Of a stretch of 64,000 nt of DNA, positions 19,263 through 26,543 are shown piece after piece. This DNA is from Cellulomonas gilvus ATCC 13127. Its GTDB lineage: Bacteria > Actinomycetota > Actinomycetes > Actinomycetales > Cellulomonadaceae. How positions within the stretch are numbered: the stretch's first letter is position 1; each line of letters begins with the position of its first letter. The position numbers and the translations under genes are program-made. The notes under the pieces were generated by a model. The model made no database searches. It saw only the letters and a list, made by a program, of their open reading frames with translations, and was not told the DNA's origin. The DNA lies in the NCBI RefSeq assembly GCF_000218545.1, contig NC_015671.1, forward strand, positions 434,001-498,000, read 5' to 3'.

Positions 19263-21008
19263 ATGGAGCGGATCGGCCTGGCGCCCGGCGCGCAGATCGG
19301 CGGGTACACGATCGTCGCCCCGCTCGGCTCGGGGGGCATGGGGACTGTGTACCGCGCGGTCGACGACGGCGGCACGGCCGTGGCGCTCAAGCTCCTGCAC
19401 CCGCAGATCGGCGCCGACGCCGTGGGGCGTGACCGGCTGCGCCGTGAGGTGGTCGCGCTGCAGCGCCTGCGGCACCCCGCGGTCGCGTCGGTGCTCGACG
19501 CGGAGGCCGACTCCACCGAGGCGTTCATCGTCACCGAGCTGGTGCCGGGCGAGAACCTGGCCGACCACGTGCGCGCGCACGGACCGCTGGGCCACCGCGA
19601 GCTGCACGACCTCGCCGCGGGGCTGTACGACGCGCTGGCCGCCGTGCACGGCGCGGGTGTGGTGCACCGCGACCTCAAGCCCTCCAACGTGCTCGTCACC
19701 GACGACGGCCCGGTGCTCATCGACTTCGGCATCGCGCAGGCCGCGGGTGAGGACTCCGCGCAGGTGACGTCCACGGGTCTCGTCGTCGGGACGCCCGGGT
19801 ACCTGGCGCCCGAGCTGCTCGACGGCGCCGACCCGACGCCCGCGACGGACCTGTGGGGGTGGGCGGCCGTCGTCGCGTTCGCCGCCACCGGGCGGCCCCC
19901 GTTCGGCAGCCGGCCCCTCGAGGCGGTGCTCGGCCGGGCGCGGTCCGGTGACGTCGACCTGGACGGCCTCGGGCCCGTGACGGCCGGTGCGCTGCGCCGC
20001 GCGCTCGCACCCGTGCCGGCCGAACGGCTCGACGCCGAGGACGTGGTCGCCGCGCTCGGCGTGGTCGCGGTCGACGGCGACCCCGCGGACGCTGCCACCG
20101 AGCAGCTCGTCGGCGTGCCCGCGACGGTCGCGTACCCCGCGGACGACGACGAGGTCGCACTCGCCGCGACCACGCTCGTGGGCCCCGCGACCGCCGGTGG
20201 CCCGACGCACGACGGCGCCACCCGTGTCATGAGCGGCGAACCGACGAGCCTCCTCAAGGGGCCTCCCGACGACGAGGGCGACGACCCGGAGGACGATCTC
20301 GACGACGACCTCGAGGACGGCCCGGCCGAGGGCGTCGACTGGATCGAGGACGACCTCGACGCGTCCGAGGAGCTGCCACCCGAGGGCTCGGGCTACCTTC
20401 GTCCCCCCGCGCGGCGCCGGTGGGGCTCGCTGCTCGCGCTGCTCGCGCTCGTCGCGGCGGCTGCCGCGCTCGCCCCGGCACTCACGCTCCTCGTCGTGGT
20501 CCTGCTCGTGGTCGCCGTGCGCACCGCCGGCGTCGCGCTCGAGAGCATGTACGCGCGCCGTGAGCGGCGCGGCCCCGGTGGTGCGGACGTCGCCCGCACC
20601 GTCGCCGCCTCCCCCTGGTACCTGGTGCGCGCGCTCGTCGGGCTGGTGCCCTCGCTCGTCGTGAGCGCGTGCGCCATGGTCCTCGTCGGCGGCGTGGTCG
20701 CGTGGCTCGTCGACAACGGCACGTGGACCATCGGCGACCTGACCTCGGGCGACGACGTGACCGGCACGGCCGCCGCGACCGTGGTGGCGGGCGTCGTCGT
20801 GCTCGGCGTCCTGGTCCTGTGGTTCGGGCCGCTGTCCCTGATGACACGGACCGGCGCACGCCGCGTGCTCGCCGCCGCGGCACCTCCCGGGCTCGGTGCG
20901 CTCGTGCTCGTGTGCGTGGGCGTCGCAGCGGCCGCGGTGCTGGTCTCGCTCGTCGCGCACGGCGCCGGGATCGTGTGGGCGCCCGCGCCCGTGCCGACGA
21001 TCCCCTGA
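19263..21008 (+). CDS. Membrane-attached Ser/Thr protein kinase (Hanks type)
   Basis: 581 aa. Kinase domain at about residues 14-270: LGSGGMGTVYRA, VALKLL (ATP Lys), VVHRDLKPSNVLV (catalytic loop), IDFGIAQ (DFG), GTPGYLAPELL. An acidic linker rich in Asp/Glu follows (about 335-375). The C-terminal ~200 residues hold about five hydrophobic segments in place of the single helix plus PASTA or sensor domain of most actinobacterial kinases. The extracellular signal is not obvious. Divergent from otsA. Confidence 0.88.
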   Translation: MERIGLAPGAQIGGYTIVAPLGSGGMGTVYRAVDDGGTAVALKLLHPQIGADAVGRDRLRREVVALQRLRHPAVASVLDAEADSTEAFIVTELVPGENLADHVRAHGPLGHRELHDLAAGLYDALAAVHGAGVVHRDLKPSNVLVTDDGPVLIDFGIAQAAGEDSAQVTSTGLVVGTPGYLAPELLDGADPTPATDLWGWAAVVAFAATGRPPFGSRPLEAVLGRARSGDVDLDGLGPVTAGALRRALAPVPAERLDAEDVVAALGVVAVDGDPADAATEQLVGVPATVAYPADDDEVALAATTLVGPATAGGPTHDGATRVMSGEPTSLLKGPPDDEGDDPEDDLDDDLEDGPAEGVDWIEDDLDASEELPPEGSGYLRPPARRRWGSLLALLALVAAAAALAPALTLLVVVLLVVAVRTAGVALESMYARRERRGPGGADVARTVAASPWYLVRALVGLVPSLVVSACAMVLVGGVVAWLVDNGTWTIGDLTSGDDVTGTAAATVVAGVVVLGVLVLWFGPLSLMTRTGARRVLAAAAPPGLGALVLVCVGVAAAAVLVSLVAHGAGIVWAPAPVPTIP

Positions 21009-21073
21009 CCCTGTCGGCATCCACGGCTGCGCCCCTTACCCTGTGGGCAGCCGTCCCGACGAAGGAGATCGCC

Positions 21074-22000
21074 GTGCCCACGAACGACCCCCGGCCGACC
21101 AAGGCGCAGCGTCGCGACGACGCGCGCGAGAAGGCCCTCCAGATGCGCAAGGCGCAGGAGCGCGCCGCGCGCCGCAACAAGATCGTCGCCGCCGCCGTGC
21201 TGCTCGTCGTGGTGCTGGGCGCCGTCGCGGTGGTGTGGTTCACCATCCAGCAGTCGAACAAGGCCAAGGAGCAGTACGGCAGCGTCGTCTACGGCGCGGG
21301 CGCCTCCGACGTGGTCGCACCCGCGCTCGCGGACGTGACCGCCCCCTCGACCGCCGACGACACGGGCGCGATCCCGGTCAGCGCCGCGGGTGTGGGCGAG
21401 GTGGGCGCCGACGACGTCGTCGTCACCATCTACTTCGACTTCATGTGCCCGTACTGCGGCCAGTTCGACGCCGCCAACTCCGCCGACCTCGACGCGCTCG
21501 CGCAGACGGACGGCGTGACGCTGAAGTACCGGCCGATCTCCTTCCTGGACACGCAGTCGAAGAACACGAACTACTCGACGCGCGCGGCCAACGCCGCCGC
21601 GATCGTCGCGGACAAGGACGGCGAGCACTTCACCGCGTTCGTCACCGCGCTGTACGAGAACCAGCCCGCCGAGGGCACGTCCGGCCTCACCGACGCCGAG
21701 ATCGCCGACATCGCCGAGGGCGTGGGCGTGCCCGCCACCGTCACCGCGACGTTCACCGACACCGTCGAGGGCACGTTCACCACGGCCGGGTCTGAGACCG
21801 AGAAGACCGGCACGTGGCGCACGTTCTCCGCATGGGTCGCGGCCACCACCAACCAGATGACCGCCGACGTCGGCCGGATCGGCACCCCGACCGTCCTGAT
21901 CGACGGCACCGTGTGGCCCACCACCGAGCAGCAGGGCCTGCTGTACGAGCCCGGTCAGCTCAAGGCCGCGGTCGAGGCCGCCGTCGCCGCCAAGGGCTGA
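21074..22000 (+). CDS. Membrane-anchored DsbA-like thiol-disulfide oxidoreductase
   Basis: 308 aa. A charged N-terminus with KAQRR repeats precedes a single transmembrane helix (about residues 36-56), so the catalytic part is outside the membrane. The active site is FDFMCPYCGQFD (CPYC, about residues 122-125) and the cis-Pro loop is IGTPTVLIDG. It should form disulfides in exported proteins. The GTG 21074 has AAGGAG 6 nt upstream. The three Cys pairs of the exported protein at 29690 make it a conceivable client. Confidence 0.88.
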   Translation: MPTNDPRPTKAQRRDDAREKALQMRKAQERAARRNKIVAAAVLLVVVLGAVAVVWFTIQQSNKAKEQYGSVVYGAGASDVVAPALADVTAPSTADDTGAIPVSAAGVGEVGADDVVVTIYFDFMCPYCGQFDAANSADLDALAQTDGVTLKYRPISFLDTQSKNTNYSTRAANAAAIVADKDGEHFTAFVTALYENQPAEGTSGLTDAEIADIAEGVGVPATVTATFTDTVEGTFTTAGSETEKTGTWRTFSAWVAATTNQMTADVGRIGTPTVLIDGTVWPTTEQQGLLYEPGQLKAAVEAAVAAKG

Positions 22001-22010
22001 GCCCGTCCAC

Positions 22011-22055
22011 GAGCCCGCGGTCGCGCCCGGATCTGCCGGACGCGACCGCGGGCTC
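22011..22055 (+). terminator. Hairpin terminator after the DsbA-like gene
   Basis: Perfect 15-bp arms GAGCCCGCGGTCGCG (22011-22025) and CGCGACCGCGGGCTC (22041-22055). Confidence 0.8.
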
Positions 22056-22070
22056 CGTGCGTCACGCCGC

Positions 22071-22076
22071 TAGGCT
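22071..22076 (+). promoter_or_regulatory. tRNA-Thr promoter -10 (TAGGCT)
   Basis: TAGGCT ends 9 nt before the first base of the tRNA, between the preceding terminator and the tRNA gene. Confidence 0.5.
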
Positions 22077-22085
22077 GGCGCCCTC

Positions 22086-22159
22086 GCCTCCTTAGCTCAG
22101 ATGGCCAGAGCAGCTGTCTTGTAAACAGCAGGTCGTCGGTTCGAATCCGACAGGGGGCT
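22086..22159 (+). tRNA. tRNA-Thr (anticodon TGT)
   Basis: Cloverleaf assembled by eye: acceptor GCCTCCT (22086-22092) with AGGGGGC (22152-22158) and one G-U pair; D-loop TAGCTCAGATGGCCAGAGC; anticodon stem GCTGT/ACAGC around the loop CTTGTAA with anticodon TGT at 22120-22122; T-loop GTTCGAATC. The 3' CCA is not encoded and must be added by the nucleotidyltransferase. It reads ACA codons. Confidence 0.95.
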
Positions 22160-22220
22160 CCGAACACGATCAGCCCGAGGCGCCGACCCACCGGCCGTCC
22201 GCCGCGTCGTCCCGGTGCGG

Positions 22221-22385
22221 CATCCGGGTGAAACCGGGCGGGTCGAGGGCCGGTGTCAGCGAACTGGGAGCGGGGCGGGAGGTCGCGCTGCCAAGATCCC
22301 TGACCGGGGGTTCGGCCCCGGTGGTCGTAGTGACGCCGGGGGCCCCTGTGCGGCGGGCAGGGGCTCGTCGTGCGGATCGATCCGC
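22221..22385 (+). promoter_or_regulatory. Structured leader of Ig-repeat gene 1 (candidate cis-regulatory RNA)
   Basis: In order: CCGG-GTGAAA-CCGG hairpin (22224-22237); closing arms GTCAGCG (22255-22261) / CCCTGAC (22298-22304, one mismatch) around an inner helix; ACCGGGG / CCCCGGT hairpin (22303-22322); terminator-like hairpin GCCCCTG / CAGGGGC (22342-22364); and the palindrome GCGGATCGATCCGC (22372-22385), directly before the GAGGAG ribosome binding site. An almost identical leader precedes the paralogue. I recognise no described riboswitch class: cobalamin, FMN, c-di-GMP-I and c-di-AMP motifs do not fit. Confidence 0.5.
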
Positions 22386-22396
22386 GAGGAGCTCGT

Positions 22397-23938
22397 ATGG
22401 ACCTGACCCGTACCCGTCGACGGCTGGCAGCAGCAGCCGTCCTGGCCGCATCGGCGCTGCCCGTGGCCGCCCTGGTCCCCGCCCAGGCCGCATCCGCCGC
22501 GGGGGTGGTCTCGGGCGAGGTGATCTGGCCGGCCGACGTCCCCGCCACGTTCGGCACCGCCTACCTCTACGAGCAGGGCGCGGTCGGGATGGCCCCCTTG
22601 CGCGAGCTGGAGATCGACCAGTCCGGTGCGGTCTCGTTCACCGGCCTGGACCCGGCCAAGCGGTACGTGGTGCAGCTGTACTGGCCGTGCACCGACGCGG
22701 CGACGGGGTTCTACGACGGCCAGGGCACGCTCGCGGCCTCGTCCACGGATGCGGTGGGCGTGGCGCCCGGCGGCGCTGCGCTCGAGTTCGTGCCGGTCGC
22801 GCAGACGACCACCTACGTCACCGCCCTGGGCCCGACGCCGGCGGGTGGCGAGTACATGCGACTGCGTGAGCCCGGGACCGGAGCGGTGCTCGCCCAGGTC
22901 TGCCAGGCGGGCTCGGGTCCGACGCACAAGACGTGGTGGCTCAGCGGCGTGGCGGAGGGCACGCCCGCCATGGTCGAGCTCACGGCGGGGGGCGTCTCGC
23001 GCTACGCGCTGGGTGTGGACCGGGCCTACACGACGGACCTCGCCCGCGCGGGGACGGTGCCCGGCGGCACGACGGTGCGGACCTACCGCGAGGGCGTCGA
23101 GGCCGTCGAGCTCCCGGTCCTGCACGGCACCGCGCGGGTGGGCTCGTGGCTGGGTGTCGACTCGGGGACGTGGGCACCGACGGGCGGGGAGATCTCCTAC
23201 GCGTGGTTGCGTGACGGTGTGCCGATCCCGGGCGCGACCGGTCCGTCGTACCAGCTGGTCCAGGCGGACACGGGTGCGCAGGTGAGCGCGCGCGTCACAT
23301 CGGCCCTCCCGGACCTCGGGCTGGGGGTGGAGACCACCGCACCGACGGCCCGGGTGTGGGGTCCGGCGGCCGTGTCCACGGCGCCGCCGCGCGTCGTCGG
23401 GACGGCCGCGGTGGGCAAGCAGCTCGCGGCGACGACGGGTACGTGGGACGTGCCGGGCCTGACGTTCCAGTACCAGTGGTCGCGTGCCGGGGTGCCGATC
23501 AGCGGTGCCACGTCCGCGCGCTACACGGTGACCACGGCGGACGTCGGCGCGAGCCTCGCGGTGCGGGTGACGGCCTCGGCCGCGTACCGCCCGAAGGGCC
23601 TCGCGACGTCCGCGGCGACCAGCACGGTCCCGAAGGTGACGCCGGTGGTGACGACCAAGCTGGTGGCCGCGAAGGTGAAGGCCGGGACGCGTGCCAAGGC
23701 GGTGGTGACGGTCAAGGCCGCGGGTGTGGCGGCGCCGACCGGGAAGGTCACGGTGACGGTGGGTTCGAAGAAGGTCACGGTGACGTTGGGTGCGTCGGCC
23801 AAGGGCAAGGTCACGGTGACGCTGCCGGCGATGCCGCGTGGTTCGTACAAGGTCAAGGCCGCGTTCGCGCCCTCGACGACGGCTGCTGCGGTGCTCAAGC
23901 CCGCGGCCGGCGCCGCGGTCACGTTGCGGGTCGTGTGA
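22397..23938 (+). CDS. Secreted Ig-repeat surface protein 1
   Basis: 513 aa. The Sec signal peptide MDLTRTRRRLAAAAVLAAS ends near AQAASAA. Next come an N-terminal beta-rich domain with the phrase ATGFYDGQG, two repeats of the actinobacterial pattern YxWxRxGxxIxGATxxxYxxxxxDxG (about residues 250-300 and 335-395), and a Big_3-type domain with repeated KVTVT strands. No LPXTG or membrane anchor is seen. The ATG 22397 has GAGGAG 5 nt upstream; an in-frame GTG at 22370 has none. Function unknown; adhesion or wall binding is a guess. Confidence 0.75.
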   Translation: MDLTRTRRRLAAAAVLAASALPVAALVPAQAASAAGVVSGEVIWPADVPATFGTAYLYEQGAVGMAPLRELEIDQSGAVSFTGLDPAKRYVVQLYWPCTDAATGFYDGQGTLAASSTDAVGVAPGGAALEFVPVAQTTTYVTALGPTPAGGEYMRLREPGTGAVLAQVCQAGSGPTHKTWWLSGVAEGTPAMVELTAGGVSRYALGVDRAYTTDLARAGTVPGGTTVRTYREGVEAVELPVLHGTARVGSWLGVDSGTWAPTGGEISYAWLRDGVPIPGATGPSYQLVQADTGAQVSARVTSALPDLGLGVETTAPTARVWGPAAVSTAPPRVVGTAAVGKQLAATTGTWDVPGLTFQYQWSRAGVPISGATSARYTVTTADVGASLAVRVTASAAYRPKGLATSAATSTVPKVTPVVTTKLVAAKVKAGTRAKAVVTVKAAGVAAPTGKVTVTVGSKKVTVTLGASAKGKVTVTLPAMPRGSYKVKAAFAPSTTAAAVLKPAAGAAVTLRVV

Positions 23939-24000
23939 CCCCGCGTCGCTGACCGCGACGAGGTCCCCGCCGGTGCACGTGCGGCGGGGACCTCGTCGTC
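23744..24000 (+). repeat. 3' segment shared with gene 2 (copy A)
   Basis: Nearly identical, including silent positions, to 25541-25797; it covers the end of the last domain, the stop codon and the terminator. The centre of the two genes is far more diverged. Confidence 0.85.
23957..23997 (+). terminator. Hairpin terminator after Ig-repeat gene 1
   Basis: Perfect 15-bp arms GACGAGGTCCCCGCC (23957-23971) and GGCGGGGACCTCGTC (23983-23997). The paralogue's leader starts 13 bp later. Confidence 0.8.
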
Positions 24001-24009
24001 GTGCGGTGG

Positions 24010-24176
24010 TCCGTCCGGGTGAAACCGGGCGGAGGCGTGACCGGCGTCAGGGAACTGGGAGCGGGGCGGGAGGTCGCGCTGCCAGGATCCCTGACCGGGG
24101 GCTCGGCTCCGGTGCCGTGGTGGACGCCGGGGGCCCCTGTGCGGCGGGCAGGGGCTCGTCGTGCGGATCGATCCGC
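24010..24176 (+). promoter_or_regulatory. Structured leader of Ig-repeat gene 2 (candidate cis-regulatory RNA)
   Basis: Same order as copy 1. First hairpin TCCGTCCGG / CCGGGCGGA around GTGAAA (24010-24033). Second: GTCAGGG (24046-24052) / CCCTGAC (24089-24095), enclosing CTGG/CCAG and AGCG/CGCT helices. Third: ACCGGGG (24094-24100) / CTCCGGT (24107-24113), where a C-to-T change keeps a G-U pair. Terminator-like hairpin at 24133-24155, palindrome at 24163-24176. Almost no room for a promoter is left between the previous terminator and this element. Confidence 0.5.
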
Positions 24177-24187
24177 GAGGAGCTCGT

Positions 24188-25735
24188 ATGTACCTGACCC
24201 GTACCCGTCGACGGTTGGCGACGGCCGCCGTCCTGGCGGCGTCGCTGCTGGCCGCAGCCGCGCCCGCCCAGGCCGCACCCGCCCAGCCCGCCGCGGCCGA
24301 GGGAGTGATCGAGGGCCAGGTGACCTGGCCCGCCGCCGTCCCGGCCTCGCGCTTCGCCATGCTGTACGAGTGGGGCGCGGTGGGACGCACCCCGCTGCAG
24401 ATCGCCCCCATCGACGACACCGGTCATGTGTCGTTCGCCGGCCTGGGCCCCACCACCCGGTACGTCGTGCAGGTGTTCGCACCGTGCACCGGGGCGGCGA
24501 CCGGCTTCTACGACGGCCGAGGAGAGCTGGCGGCCTCGTCGAAGGACGCCGTGGCGGTGACGCCGGGTGGTCCCGCGCTCTCGCTCGAGCCCGCGCTCGA
24601 CGCCATGACGGAGGTCACCGTCCAGGGCGAGCCGTGGGCGAGCATCGAGCCGATGTACCTGGTTGAGCCCGGCACCGGCGCGGTGCTCTCGCGGGAGTGC
24701 TACGACTCGACCACGACGACGGGCAGGACGTGGTTCGTGGAGGGGCTGACCGCGGGCACACCCGCGGTGGTCGAGCTGTGGTCGGGGTCGGACCCGCACT
24801 ACGGGCTGGGCGCGGGCCGTGCGTTCGCCGCAGCCTTCTCGCGGGCCGGCGCGGTGCGGGCCGGGTCCCCGGTGACCCTGTACCGGGAGGGGGTCGAGTC
24901 GACGTCGTCGCCGGTCGTGAGTGGTGAGGCGAAGGTGGGGGCGGTGCTGACCGCGTCTGCGGGGACATGGTCGCCCGCGGGTGGGGCGGTGGGCTACTCG
25001 TGGTTGCGGGACGGTGTGGTGATCTCGGGTGCGACGGGTGCGTCGTACGCCCCGGTCGTGGCGGACGTCGGGAAGCGGCTGAGCGTGCGGGTCACGTCCC
25101 AGCTGCCGGACCTGGGCCTGGGTGTGGAGGTCAGCGCGCCGACGGCGCCGGTGCGTGGTCCGGCGCCGGTGGCGTCGGCGGCGCCGCGCGTGGTCGGGAC
25201 GGCCGCGGTGGGCAAGCAGCTCGCGGCCACGGCGGGGACGTGGGACGTCGCGGGCGTGACGCTGAAGTACCAGTGGGTGCGGTCGGGTGTGGCGATCAGC
25301 GGCGCCACCGCGTCGCGGTACACGGTCACGACGAAGGACGTCGGCAAGCGTCTCGCGGTGCGGGTGACGGCCTCGGCGCCGTACCGGCCGGCGGGTGTGG
25401 CGACGTCGGCGGTGACCGGCACGGTCCCGAAGGTGACGCCGGTGGTGACGACGAGGCTGGTGAGCTCGTCGGTGAAGGCGGGCACGCGTGCCAAGGCGGT
25501 GGTGACGGTCAAGGCCGCGGGCATGACGGCGCCGACGGGCAAGGTCACGGTGACGGTGGGTTCGAAGAAGGTCACGGTGACGTTGGGTGCGTCGGCCAAG
25601 GGCAAGGTCACGGTGACGCTGCCGGCGATGCCGCGTGGTTCGTACAAGGTCAAGGCGGCGTTCGCGCCCTCGACGACGGCTGCTGCGGTGCTCAAGCCCG
25701 CGGCCGGCGCCGCGGTGACGTTGCGGGTCGTGTGA
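24188..25735 (+). CDS. Secreted Ig-repeat surface protein 2 (paralogue)
   Basis: 515 aa, same plan as its upstream neighbour: signal peptide (MYLTRTRRRLATAAVLAAS, cleaved near AQAAPA), N-terminal domain with ATGFYDGRG, two YxWxRxGxxIxGAT repeats and a C-terminal KVTVT-rich Ig-like domain. The first 230 residues are clearly diverged from protein 1, while the last ~65 are almost identical even in codons. The start is ATG 24188 after GAGGAG. A tandem duplication that kept its leader; function unknown. Confidence 0.75.
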   Translation: MYLTRTRRRLATAAVLAASLLAAAAPAQAAPAQPAAAEGVIEGQVTWPAAVPASRFAMLYEWGAVGRTPLQIAPIDDTGHVSFAGLGPTTRYVVQVFAPCTGAATGFYDGRGELAASSKDAVAVTPGGPALSLEPALDAMTEVTVQGEPWASIEPMYLVEPGTGAVLSRECYDSTTTTGRTWFVEGLTAGTPAVVELWSGSDPHYGLGAGRAFAAAFSRAGAVRAGSPVTLYREGVESTSSPVVSGEAKVGAVLTASAGTWSPAGGAVGYSWLRDGVVISGATGASYAPVVADVGKRLSVRVTSQLPDLGLGVEVSAPTAPVRGPAPVASAAPRVVGTAAVGKQLAATAGTWDVAGVTLKYQWVRSGVAISGATASRYTVTTKDVGKRLAVRVTASAPYRPAGVATSAVTGTVPKVTPVVTTRLVSSSVKAGTRAKAVVTVKAAGMTAPTGKVTVTVGSKKVTVTLGASAKGKVTVTLPAMPRGSYKVKAAFAPSTTAAAVLKPAAGAAVTLRVV

Positions 25736-25797
25736 CCCCGCGTCGCTGACCGCGACGAGGTCCCCGCCGGTGCAGGTGCGGCGGGGACCTCGTCGTC
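25541..25797 (+). repeat. 3' segment shared with gene 1 (copy B)
   Basis: Partner of 23744-24000. Only a few substitutions across about 257 bp, mostly silent or non-coding. Confidence 0.85.
25754..25794. terminator. Bidirectional hairpin terminator
   Basis: The same 15-bp arms as after gene 1 (25754-25768 and 25780-25794). It ends one base short of the stop codon of the convergent response regulator gene, so it can stop both transcripts. Confidence 0.75.
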
Positions 25798-26467
25798 AGA
25801 CGGCGGGGCCGGTCTCCTCGAGCAGGCGGAGCGCGGCGCTCACGCGCGGGTTGCGCGTGGGGTCCGCGTCGATTCCGAGCGTCGCGTACAGCGCGTTGAC
25901 GTGGTTCTGCACCGACTTCTCCGCGATGCCCAGGCGCTCGCCGATGCCCGCGTTGGACAGGCCCGCGGCCAGCAGACGCAGCACTTCGTACTGGCGGTGG
26001 GTCAGCCGGGCGACGTCCGACCCCGCGCGCGGCGTGACGCGGTCGAGCAGCGCGGGGTCCAGCACGGTCTGCCCGATCGCGGCGGCCCGCACGGCGGCGA
26101 CGAGCAGGTCCTCGCTGGTCGAGCTGTTCTTCGACAGGTAGCTCCAGCCGGCGGCGACGTCGGTGGGCAGGTCGAGCAGGAGGTCCATCGCGTCGTGCGC
26201 CGAGAGCAGCAGGATGCCCAGCTCGGGCATGCGGCGGCGCAGCGTGACGCCCAGGGAGATGCCGTTCCCGTCGGGCAGGTCGATGTCGAGCAGCGCGACG
26301 TCCACCGCACCCGGCCGCAGCGCGGCCATCGCCTCGCTCACGGTGCCCACGGATGCGACCACGCGCAGGCCGTCGGTCTCGCCGAGCGTCCGGTCGAGCA
26401 TCGAGCGGAACAGCGGCTGGTCCTCGACGATCGCGACGCGCACCGGCTCGGGGGGTGTGGGAGTCAT
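25796..26467 (-). CDS. NarL/FixJ-type response regulator
   Basis: 223 aa. Receiver domain at about residues 9-125, starting VRVAIVEDQPLF (acidic pocket); the phospho-acceptor Asp is in VALLDIDLPDG and the conserved Lys in YLSKNSST. The C-terminal LuxR-type HTH is LTHRQYEVLRLLAAGLSNAG then IGERLGIAEKSVQNHVNALY. It is divergent from the histidine kinase gene, with 76 bp between, so the two probably form one system. Targets could be the surface-protein genes on either side. Confidence 0.9.
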   Translation of the reverse strand: MTPTPPEPVRVAIVEDQPLFRSMLDRTLGETDGLRVVASVGTVSEAMAALRPGAVDVALLDIDLPDGNGISLGVTLRRRMPELGILLLSAHDAMDLLLDLPTDVAAGWSYLSKNSSTSEDLLVAAVRAAAIGQTVLDPALLDRVTPRAGSDVARLTHRQYEVLRLLAAGLSNAGIGERLGIAEKSVQNHVNALYATLGIDADPTRNPRVSAALRLLEETGPAV

Positions 26468-26543
26468 CCGGTTCAGTATGGTCGCCCCGCGGGCGCGTGT
26501 CCGGTGATCGGGCCGCGCGCCGCCCAGGGACGAGGAGCCGGGC

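Noticed and set aside
22221..22320. Cobalamin or FMN riboswitch before Ig-repeat gene 1
   Set aside because: ATCCGGGTGAAACCGGG recalls the first conserved box, but the following B12 and FMN core motifs are absent.
22221..22320. c-di-AMP (ydaO) riboswitch before Ig-repeat gene 1
   Set aside because: GTGAAA and GTCAGCGAAC recall fragments of ydaO, but their order and the missing GGGGAC and AGGGT segments do not fit.
22370..22396. In-frame upstream GTG start for Ig-repeat protein 1
   Set aside because: It lies inside the GCGGATCGATCCGC palindrome and lacks a ribosome binding site; ATG 22397 has GAGGAG and begins a proper signal peptide.
22086..22396. tRNA-Thr as an attachment site of an integrated island
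   Set aside because: No integrase gene follows, and I see no second copy of the tRNA 3' end in the window.
22397..25735. Insertion sequence or prophage carrying the Ig-repeat genes
   Set aside because: No transposase, integrase or flanking target duplication; a plain tandem duplication explains it.
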